NCBI RefSeq assembly: GCF_034044635.1
Contig: NZ_JAXCLX010000003.1
Location: forward strand, 603,789-667,788
Source: Dongia rigui
GTDB lineage: Bacteria > Pseudomonadota > Alphaproteobacteria > Dongiales > Dongiaceae
DNA: 64,000 nucleotides
Direction: 5' to 3'
Part shown: positions 9,050-16,756 of the stretch, in pieces
Position numbering within the stretch: the first letter of the stretch is position 1
How the letters are laid out: each line of letters starts with the position of its first letter
The notes under the pieces: model-generated
What the model was told of the DNA's origin: nothing
Database searches by the model: none
What the model saw: the letters and a program-made list of their open reading frames with translations, nothing else
Program-made: the position numbers and the translations under genes

Positions 9050-10084
9050 ATGGCAACGATTCGGGACGTAGCAAAGGCTGCCGGGGTATCGATCGCGACG
9101 GTTTCCGCCGTGATCAACGATTCCGCCTATGTCAGCCCGGAACTCAGGAAGCGCGTCCAGGCGGCGATCGACGAACTCAATTATGTGCCCTCGGCGGTCG
9201 CGCGCAACCTCAACCATGGGCGCAGCCAGCTCATCGCCATGGTGGTGGCCGATCTTGCCAACCCCTTCTACAGCCATCTGGTGTGCCTGGCCGAAGCGGC
9301 GGCGGCCGCCTGGGATTATTCGCTGGTGGTCTTCAACAGCGACGAAAAGCCGGAAGCGGAAAAGCGCATCATGTCGCGCATCCGCCAGCTCTCCTGCGAC
9401 GGCGTCGTCCTGGTGCCCGTGGGTGAGACGGCGCAGCACCTGCAGCGCGACCACAGCGGCAAATCGATCCCGACCGTGCTGTTCGGCCGCGTCTTCGAGG
9501 ACAAGAAATCGGACACGGTCACCATCGACAACGAATCCGCCGGCCGGCAGGCCACCAACTACCTGCTCGACCTCGGCCATCGCCGCATCGGCTCATTGAT
9601 CGGCCCGCAGCACCTGACGACGGGGCGCGGCCGCTATGAGGGCATGATGCAGGCCTTGCAGGCGCGCGGGGTGACACCCCTGCCCCATCACATCCGCCAG
9701 GGCGAGTTCCGCGAGGAAGTGGCCTATACGATGGCGCGCGAGATGCTGCAGGCGCCGGACCGGCCGACGGCGCTTTATGTCGCCAACGGGTTGATGGCGC
9801 TGGGGCTGATGCGGGCGCTGGCCGATCTGGGATTGAAGTGCCCGGACGACATTTCCATCGCCTCGACCGACACGATCACGGGTATAAGCGGGTTGCGACC
9901 GCGTCTCACCCGTACCGAGCACCCGATCGGCGACATGGTCAATGAATCGTTCCGCATGCTGGTCGGCCGCATCACCAACAGCGCGCCGCAACAGCAGCCG
10001 CGCCATGTCATCTTCCAGCCGACCCTCGTCGTCGGCGAAACCTGCGCACCGGTGACCGGCGCGCCGGCATCGTTGGTGGGTTGA
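9050..10084 (+). CDS. LacI-family transcriptional regulator
   Basis: This 344-residue regulator has the LacI-family helix-turn-helix in the first 25 residues (ATIRDVAKAAGVSIATVSAVIND). The hinge YVPSAVARNL follows, then a periplasmic-binding-protein-like effector domain (IAMVVADLANPFYSHL, HRRIGSLIGP and DISIASTDT). It is divergent from the sugar ABC operon. The effector domain and the transporter's binding protein share an ancestral fold, so the effector is probably the transported sugar or a metabolite of it. A 16-base palindrome just before the start codon suggests autoregulation. A GGACGG stretch precedes the ATG as a weak ribosome-binding site. Confidence 0.94.
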   Translation: MATIRDVAKAAGVSIATVSAVINDSAYVSPELRKRVQAAIDELNYVPSAVARNLNHGRSQLIAMVVADLANPFYSHLVCLAEAAAAAWDYSLVVFNSDEKPEAEKRIMSRIRQLSCDGVVLVPVGETAQHLQRDHSGKSIPTVLFGRVFEDKKSDTVTIDNESAGRQATNYLLDLGHRRIGSLIGPQHLTTGRGRYEGMMQALQARGVTPLPHHIRQGEFREEVAYTMAREMLQAPDRPTALYVANGLMALGLMRALADLGLKCPDDISIASTDTITGISGLRPRLTRTEHPIGDMVNESFRMLVGRITNSAPQQQPRHVIFQPTLVVGETCAPVTGAPASLVG

Positions 10085-10090
10085 AAAAGA

Positions 10091-10192
10091 CCCCTCACCC
10101 CAACCCCTCTCCCCAGAGGGGCGAGGGGCTTTGCGTTGAGCTCGTTCGAAACTCCCTCGCCCCGCTTGCGGGGAGAGGGCCGGGGTGAGGGG
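10091..10192. repeat. Intergenic palindromic repeat (REP-like)
   Basis: The outer arms CCCCTCACCCC (10091-10101) and GGGGTGAGGGG (10182-10192) are exact reverse complements. Inside are two further hairpin-forming segments, CCCCTCTCCCC-agag-GGGGCGAGGGG-like and CCCCGCTTGCGGGG. The element fills almost the whole gap between the LacI gene and msrP, which converge on it, and could fold on both strands as a shared terminator. C/G-rich elements of this style are common dispersed repeats in proteobacterial genomes. Confidence 0.75.
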
Positions 10193-10194
10193 CC

Positions 10195-11169
10195 TTAGTA
10201 GAAATAGTTCCGGTCGTTGAGATCGGGATAAAGGCTGGCAACGAACTCGCCATAGCCGTTGAAGATCTTTGTCGGTACACGCTCGCCCGACCCCAGCACG
10301 CGTTCCGATTCCTGGCTCCAGCGTGGATGCGCAAAGGCCGGGTTCACATTGGCGTAAAAGCCGTACTCGCTGCTCTGCAAGGCCTGCCACAACCCCACCG
10401 GCTGTTCGTCGGTGAAGGTGATGCGCTGGATGGCCTTGGCGGATTTGAAGCCGTATTTCCACGGCAGCGCCAAACGGAAGGGCGCGCCGTTCTGCTTGGG
10501 CATCGCCTTGCCATAGATGCCGGTCGCCACGAAGGCGAGATCATTGGTCGCCTCGGCAAGCGTCAGGCCTTCGATATAGGGCCAGGGATAAAGCGGGTCG
10601 CTTTGCCCCGGCGCCACATCGGCATTCATGAAGGTCTCGAAGCGCAAGAATTTGGCGCCCGATTGCGGCTCCGCCATCTTCACCAAGGCGCTCAAGGGGA
10701 AGCCGCTCCACGGCACCGCCATCGACCACGCCTCGACGCAGCGATGGCGATAAAGGCGCTCTTCGAGCGGCATCGCCTTCAGCAGTGCGTCGATGTCGAT
10801 GGTCTGCGGCTTGGCCACCAGCCCATCGATGGTGATGGTCCAGGGGCGGATGGGCAGGGCCTGCGCTGCATCATAGATGTCCTTGGATGTGCCGAATTCG
10901 TAGTAATTGTTATAGGTGGTGGCGTCCGCTTCGGCCGTCAGGTCGCGATCGAGCGTGTATTTGGGGTTGCGCTTGACCGGATAAAGGCCGGCACTGGGAT
11001 CAGGGGTCGCATCCCCTTCGGCCGCCGCCTTCTTCTCACAAGCGAGCAAGGCGGGGGCGAACATGGCGCCGGCCGCCCCGGCCAGGAACCGGCGTCGGTT
11101 ACGGAAGACGCTTTCCGGCGTCGCCAGCGATTCCTTCATTTCCCAGCCGCGAGTCTTCCGGATCCACAT
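10195..11169 (-). CDS. msrP: Protein-methionine-sulfoxide reductase, molybdenum catalytic subunit
   Basis: MsrP (YedY) repairs oxidised methionines in periplasmic proteins with a molybdopterin cofactor. The start at 11169 is preferred because the protein then begins MWIRKTRGWEMKES, matching the usual family N-terminus, and a GGAG lies 6 bases upstream; an ATG two codons earlier is also possible. A twin-arginine signal follows (NRRRFLAGAAGAM), so the folded cofactor-loaded enzyme is exported by Tat. The molybdenum-ligating cysteine is in RHRCVEAWSM, and GIYGKAMPKQNGAP and PWKYGFKSAK are family signatures. The heme membrane partner msrQ is not adjacent, which is unusual since the two are commonly paired. 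Confidence 0.92.
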   Translation of the reverse strand: MWIRKTRGWEMKESLATPESVFRNRRRFLAGAAGAMFAPALLACEKKAAAEGDATPDPSAGLYPVKRNPKYTLDRDLTAEADATTYNNYYEFGTSKDIYDAAQALPIRPWTITIDGLVAKPQTIDIDALLKAMPLEERLYRHRCVEAWSMAVPWSGFPLSALVKMAEPQSGAKFLRFETFMNADVAPGQSDPLYPWPYIEGLTLAEATNDLAFVATGIYGKAMPKQNGAPFRLALPWKYGFKSAKAIQRITFTDEQPVGLWQALQSSEYGFYANVNPAFAHPRWSQESERVLGSGERVPTKIFNGYGEFVASLYPDLNDRNYFY

Positions 11170-11239
11170 CTTCATCTCCGTTGAGGTGCTACGACGTGAT
11201 ACGTGGGCGCTGGGCGATAGATTACAGCCACAAAGGCAA

Positions 11240-11267
11240 GCGGCGCGGGAAAGTTTCCCCGCGCCGC
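11240..11267. terminator. Hairpin after dps
   Basis: GCGGCGCGGG and CCCGCGCCGC form a perfect 10-base stem around an 8-base loop, placed between msrP and the 3' end of dps. It could end leftward dps transcripts before msrP. There is no strong U-run after it, so intrinsic termination is only probable. Confidence 0.5.
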
Positions 11268-11290
11268 CCTAACCCAATGATCTGGATGGA

Positions 11291-11761
11291 TTACTTGCTC
11301 AACAGGGCACGCAGCATCCAGGCCGTCTTTTCGTGCACCTGCATGCGCTGGGTGAGGAGATCGGCCGTCGGCTCGTCGCCCGCCTTGTCCGCCGCCGGGA
11401 AAACCGAGCGCGCCGTCTTCACCACCGCTTCCTGGCCGATGACCAACTGGCGGATCATGTCTTCGGCGGAAGGAACGCCCTGCTCTTCCTTGATCGAAGA
11501 GAGCTTGGCATAGGCCGCATAGGTGCCGGGTGCCGGATAACCCAGGGCGCGGATACGCTCGGCGACGAGATCGACCGCCAGTGCCAGCTCCGTGTACTGC
11601 GTCTCGAACATCAGATGCAGGGTGTTGAACATCGGCCCTTCCACGTTCCAGTGGAAGTTGTGCGTCTTCAGATAGAGCGTGTAGGTGTCGGCGAGAAGGC
11701 GCGACAAGCCATCGGCGATGGCTTTGCGGTCCTTCTTTGAAAGGCCGGTATCGATGTCCAT
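11291..11761 (-). CDS. dps: Dps-family DNA-protection ferritin-like protein
   Basis: This 156-residue protein is of Dps length and contains the ferroxidase helix segment [17 protein letters not shown], followed by FETQYTEL and the helix [14 protein letters not shown]. Dps proteins form 12-subunit shells that oxidise and store iron and shield DNA in starved or peroxide-stressed cells. The start at MDIDTG is chosen because AAAGGGTGG lies just upstream. The frame stays open for 43 more codons upstream without a recognisable domain. MsrP, SodC and Ohr elsewhere in the window also serve oxidative defence, though they are not linked in one operon. Confidence 0.9.
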   Translation of the reverse strand: MDIDTGLSKKDRKAIADGLSRLLADTYTLYLKTHNFHWNVEGPMFNTLHLMFETQYTELALAVDLVAERIRALGYPAPGTYAAYAKLSSIKEEQGVPSAEDMIRQLVIGQEAVVKTARSVFPAADKAGDEPTADLLTQRMQVHEKTAWMLRALLSK

Positions 11762-11861
11762 GGGTGCCACCCTTTTGATTGGTTTATTCGGCTCTAAATT
11801 TGGCCCTAAACCATGACAATCGCAAGACTTCGGTGGCAGATCCGGCGATGAATATTGCCGC

Positions 11862-11892
11862 AGGTGGTGATCGATCCGCTCGATCACCACCT
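11862..11892. terminator. Strong hairpin after the aminotransferase gene
   Basis: AGGTGGTGATCGA (11862-11874) and TCGATCACCACCT (11880-11892) pair perfectly over 13 bases with a 5-base loop. It sits 14 bases beyond the aminotransferase stop on the minus strand. The following bases are only moderately T-rich, so it may be a terminator or an mRNA-stabilising 3' structure. Confidence 0.6.
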
Positions 11893-11906
11893 CGGCGCAA
11901 GGGATA

Positions 11907-13193
<1,287 letters not shown>

Positions 13194-13233
13194 TCAACGC
13201 AAAGCGGCAATGCGTCGCCGATGATGTGACGCC

Positions 13234-14136
13234 TCAAGCGTAGCGCCTGGCCTTGGCCACCGAAATTGTCACCATGACACTGCCGATAAGGATCCCCCAC
13301 CCCACCTGCTCGCCCAGGAAAACGGCAGCCAAACCTAGGCCGATGAAAGGCTGGAAGAGCTGGATCTGGCTGACCCGGGCGGTGCCGCCCAGAACCAGGC
13401 CGCGGTACCAGAACAGAAAGCCGATAAACATCGAGAACAAGGTCACATAGCCAAGCCCGATCCAGGCCGAAACAGCGACCGTTTGCGGTGCGGCGGGCCA
13501 GGTTAGAATGAGGGCCGGCAGCGAGAGTGGCAGGCACACCACCAGCGCCCAGGAGATGACGGCCGCCGGTTTCATGTGATGGGACAATCTGGCCCCCTCG
13601 GCATAGCCGATGCCAGTGACGGCGATGGCGCCGACCATGAGGAGGTCCGCCGGCCCGAAATCACCGCCGCCCTGCAAGATCGCATAAGCGGCGACCGAGA
13701 CGGCACCCACGGCCGCCCACAGCCAGAAGGGCCGCCGCGGCCTCACCGTGCCGAGCAATGCACCCACGAGGCAGGTCGCCAGCGGAATGAGGCCAACGAA
13801 GAGAATGCCATGGCTCGCCGGCACCCATTGCATGGCAAGGCCCGTGAGGACGGGAAAACCGACGACGACACAAAGGCCGACGACCACCAGCCCCAGCCAA
13901 TCGCGGCCGCTGGGAAGGGGGGCGCGCTGTGCCAGAAGCCAGCCCATCCCCAGCAAGGCCGCACCCACGGCACGGGCCGAACTGACGAACCAAGGATCGA
14001 GCGCCAGAACGGCCGCCCGCGTCGCCGGCAGCGAGCCACCGAAGATGATGACGCCGATGAGGCCATAGATGAGGCCGCGCGTGGCGGGTGCGAGGCCAGC
14101 TGTGGGCCTTGGGGTGGTGAGTGCTTCCGAGCTCAT
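13234..14136 (-). CDS. EamA-family (DMT) membrane transporter
   Basis: This 300-residue protein has about ten hydrophobic spans and the two-repeat layout of EamA transporters. A glycine-rich first helix (LIYGLIGVIIFGGSLPATR), an AMQWVPASHGILFVGLIPL segment and the second repeat ending in FLGEQVGWGILIGSVMV are visible. Such carriers usually export amino acids or metabolites. The frame stays open far upstream, but the start at MSSEAL is the first before hydrophobic sequence begins and avoids overrunning the divergent regulator. It is divergently paired with a MocR regulator, which commonly controls a neighbouring exporter. Confidence 0.85.
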   Translation of the reverse strand: MSSEALTTPRPTAGLAPATRGLIYGLIGVIIFGGSLPATRAAVLALDPWFVSSARAVGAALLGMGWLLAQRAPLPSGRDWLGLVVVGLCVVVGFPVLTGLAMQWVPASHGILFVGLIPLATCLVGALLGTVRPRRPFWLWAAVGAVSVAAYAILQGGGDFGPADLLMVGAIAVTGIGYAEGARLSHHMKPAAVISWALVVCLPLSLPALILTWPAAPQTVAVSAWIGLGYVTLFSMFIGFLFWYRGLVLGGTARVSQIQLFQPFIGLGLAAVFLGEQVGWGILIGSVMVTISVAKARRYA

Positions 14137-14209
14137 GGGTATCCAATGTGCGAAACGGGCCGATGCGGGGCAGCATCCGGCAGCAGCGTCTGGCGCGACA
14201 GACACACAT

Positions 14210-14257
14210 CCGATACAATCCATCAATCTATACCAGTACAATGACCGATACAGATGG
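14210..14257. promoter_or_regulatory. Direct repeats and promoter region of MocR gene
   Basis: Three related 12-base units lie in the same orientation: CCGATACAATCC (14210), CCAGTACAATGA (14233) and CCGATACAGATG (14245), the last covering the start codon. MocR regulators generally bind direct repeats next to their own genes. Both TACAAT hexamers (14214 and 14237) could serve as -10 boxes. From the second, transcription would begin almost at the ATG, and no Shine-Dalgarno is present, so a leaderless mRNA is possible. Confidence 0.5.
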
Positions 14258-15678
14258 ATCTCGACCTCACCTTGGAAAGCGGTTCGCTCACCCAGCGCAT
14301 TGCCGGGGCGCTCGGCAAACGCATGGCGAATGGTGCACTTGGCGCCGGTGAACGCCTGCCCTCGGTGCGGCGCCTCGCCGGGCGTCTCGGGGTCAGTCCC
14401 TTCACCGTGGTCGCCGCCTATGACCGGCTGGTGGCGGATGGGCTGGTGGTGGCGCGGGCGAAATCCGGCTTCTTCGTCGCCGGCCGCACCCAGACCCCAC
14501 CTTTGTCGCTCGACCCGCTGCCCAGCGCCAAAATGGGCGTCAACCCGATCTGGATGATGCGCCGGTCGCTGACCCTTGACCCCAAGCAGCCCAAGCCCGG
14601 CTGCGGCTGGCTGCCCCAGGACTGGCTGCCGGATGCCGCCTTGCGCTCGGCCCTGCGTGCCCTGTCGCGTGCGCCGGAAGCCGGCCTTCTCGAATACGGC
14701 GTGCCGCTGGGTTTCCGCCCTTTGCGCGATCTCCTTGCCCGGCGCCTCAACGAGATCGAGGTGCCGGCGGTCCCCGAACACATCCTGCTGATGGATGGCG
14801 CCTCCCAGGCGATCGATCTCGTGTGCCGCTATCTGATCCAGCCCGATGATGCGGTGCTGGTCGACGATCCCGGCTATTTCAACTTCCACGCCGCCGTGCG
14901 GGCCCAGCGCGGGCGCCTACTGCCGGTGCCGATGACACCGCAGGGGCCGGACCTCGCCGCCATGGAGCAGCTCGCCAAGACACACCAGCCCAAGCTCTAT
15001 CTGACCAATGCAGGTCTGCAGAATCCGACCGGGGCCAAGATCAGCCTTGCCGTCGCACATCGGCTTCTCGCTCTGGCGCAGCGTTACGACTTCCGCATTC
15101 TCGAGGACGACATCTTTCGCGACTTCGAGAGCCAGCCTTCCCCGCGCCTCGCCGCGCTCGACGGGCTGCAGCGCGTCATCCATATGGCAAGCTTCTCGAA
15201 GACCTTGTCGGCGGCGACGCGCATCGGCTATCTCGCCGCCGATCCAGCGACCATCGCCGATCTTGCCGATCTGAAGCTTGCCATGAGTTTCGGCAACAAC
15301 GAATTGTCGGCGCAGCTGGTGCACCATCTGCTGATCGACGGCAGCTACCGCAAGCATGTGGCGGCGATAAGGGACCGCCTGGCCAAGGTCCGCTTCCAGG
15401 TCGCCCGGAAGCTGGCATCTCTCGGCTTCTCGCCCTGGCTTGGGGCGGGGGCCGATACCGGCGAGGGGCTGTTTCTGTGGCTCGCGCTACCACCGGACAA
15501 GAAAGGCCGGCAACGCCTGGCCGTCGAGACGGCGCTGGCGGCGCAGGAAGCCGGCATCGTCCTGGCGCCCGGCAATGTCTTCAGCGCCGAGGCGGTCTGG
15601 CCCCACCACCTGCGCTTCAACGTGGCCCAGAGCCAGGATTCGCGGACATTCGCCTTCCTGAAATCGTATCTTTCCTGA
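14254..15678 (+). CDS. MocR/PdxR-type regulator: GntR helix-turn-helix fused to aminotransferase fold
   Basis: This 474-residue protein has an N-terminal winged-helix DNA-binding domain (residues about 10-80, with LPSVRRLAGRLGVSPFTVVAAYDRL). The rest is a class-I aminotransferase-like domain that binds PLP, with the lysine in MASFSKTLSAATRIGY and NPTGAKIS and EDDIFRDF segments. MocR proteins sense PLP or PLP-amine adducts and activate or repress nearby genes. The divergent EamA carrier is the likely target. No ribosome-binding site precedes the ATG. The regulator's effector could be PLP itself (PdxR) or an amino compound exported by the neighbour; the sequence does not decide. Confidence 0.92.
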   Translation: MDLDLTLESGSLTQRIAGALGKRMANGALGAGERLPSVRRLAGRLGVSPFTVVAAYDRLVADGLVVARAKSGFFVAGRTQTPPLSLDPLPSAKMGVNPIWMMRRSLTLDPKQPKPGCGWLPQDWLPDAALRSALRALSRAPEAGLLEYGVPLGFRPLRDLLARRLNEIEVPAVPEHILLMDGASQAIDLVCRYLIQPDDAVLVDDPGYFNFHAAVRAQRGRLLPVPMTPQGPDLAAMEQLAKTHQPKLYLTNAGLQNPTGAKISLAVAHRLLALAQRYDFRILEDDIFRDFESQPSPRLAALDGLQRVIHMASFSKTLSAATRIGYLAADPATIADLADLKLAMSFGNNELSAQLVHHLLIDGSYRKHVAAIRDRLAKVRFQVARKLASLGFSPWLGAGADTGEGLFLWLALPPDKKGRQRLAVETALAAQEAGIVLAPGNVFSAEAVWPHHLRFNVAQSQDSRTFAFLKSYLS

Positions 15679-15838
15679 GACGCCGCTTTAACCGGCGGTC
15701 GAAGAAATACCCCAGGTCCGCGGTCGGGCTTGGGCAGTATTCGATGACGTTTTTCTGTCACCCTTGACCATCTATACGTCAATCCGTCACTTTGGCGGCG
15801 GGGACGACCAAAAAATCCAATACTTTCCGGAAGTAGCA

Positions 15839-16756
15839 ATGTCAGGCCGACTGAAATTGAAGCTGCTGGTGTTCGTGATCGCCTTCCTGCTCGGCTTGGC
15901 GGCCCCCCTCATCGGTTCCAACAACCCCAACATGCTGCTGGCCTTCGGGGCCATGATCGGCATCATCATGGGCCTCGTCGCCGCCATGGCGGTGGAACGG
16001 CCCGAGCCGCTCGCCAAGCAGTTCACCCGTGCGATCGAGGAAGGCGGGCTTTCCATGGCCTACCAGCCGATCGTGACACTGGATGCCAACCACACCGTGA
16101 TCGGCGCCGAACCCTTGCTGCGCTGGACGACCGAGGTGGGCGATGCGATTTCGCCCGCCGACTTCCTGCCCATGGCGAAGGCGCTGGGCTTGACCTCGAC
16201 GCTCAACCAGCGCGTCATCGACATGGTCCTGAGCGATCTCAAGCCGGCACTGACGGGTGAGCGCGAGATCTGTGTGACACTCAATCTGGAACCCGACGAG
16301 TTCGCCGACCTCACCAAGCGCGAAGCGCTGGCGCGCAAGGTGACGGAGGCCGGCATCCCGCCGCACCGCATCGCCATCGAAGTGAACGAGGTGGATGCCA
16401 GCGACCGGCAGATCCGCCCCGCCGTCTGGGACATGAAGCAGCGCGGCTTCCGCATCTCGATCGATGATTTCGGCATCGGCGGCGGCGACAGCGAATATCT
16501 CTCCTCGCTCAACCCCGACATGGTGAAGCTCAACCGCCGCTTCGTCTCGCTCTCAGGGAATGGCGGCCCGGTCGCTGGCCTCGTCGCCGAACTCGTGCGT
16601 CTTGCCAAGAAATGCAACGGGCGCATTGTCATGGTCGGCATCGAGAACCCCGACGTCGCTAGGCGGGCGAGCGCTCTGGGTGCCGACCTCGGCCAGGGCT
16701 TCTACTGGCACAAGCCCATGACGGCGAAGGAATTCCTGGAAGTGCTGCGCGGGTGA
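15839..16756 (+). CDS. Membrane-anchored EAL-domain protein with degenerate active site
   Basis: This 305-residue protein has two N-terminal membrane spans (about residues 8-25 and 32-52) followed by an EAL domain. EAL enzymes hydrolyse cyclic di-GMP. Many catalytic residues remain: Glu91 (in EPL rather than EAL), Asn149, Glu181, Asp209-Asp210, Lys230 and Gln286. However, the motif normally read AEGVE is MVGIE (265-269), replacing the first glutamate by Val, and the usual KID is KLN. It may therefore bind cyclic di-GMP as a receptor, or be a weak enzyme. The start is set by GGAAG 8 bases upstream; an earlier in-frame ATG at 15764 lacks such a site. No GGDEF domain is present. Confidence 0.85.
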   Translation: MSGRLKLKLLVFVIAFLLGLAAPLIGSNNPNMLLAFGAMIGIIMGLVAAMAVERPEPLAKQFTRAIEEGGLSMAYQPIVTLDANHTVIGAEPLLRWTTEVGDAISPADFLPMAKALGLTSTLNQRVIDMVLSDLKPALTGEREICVTLNLEPDEFADLTKREALARKVTEAGIPPHRIAIEVNEVDASDRQIRPAVWDMKQRGFRISIDDFGIGGGDSEYLSSLNPDMVKLNRRFVSLSGNGGPVAGLVAELVRLAKKCNGRIVMVGIENPDVARRASALGADLGQGFYWHKPMTAKEFLEVLRG

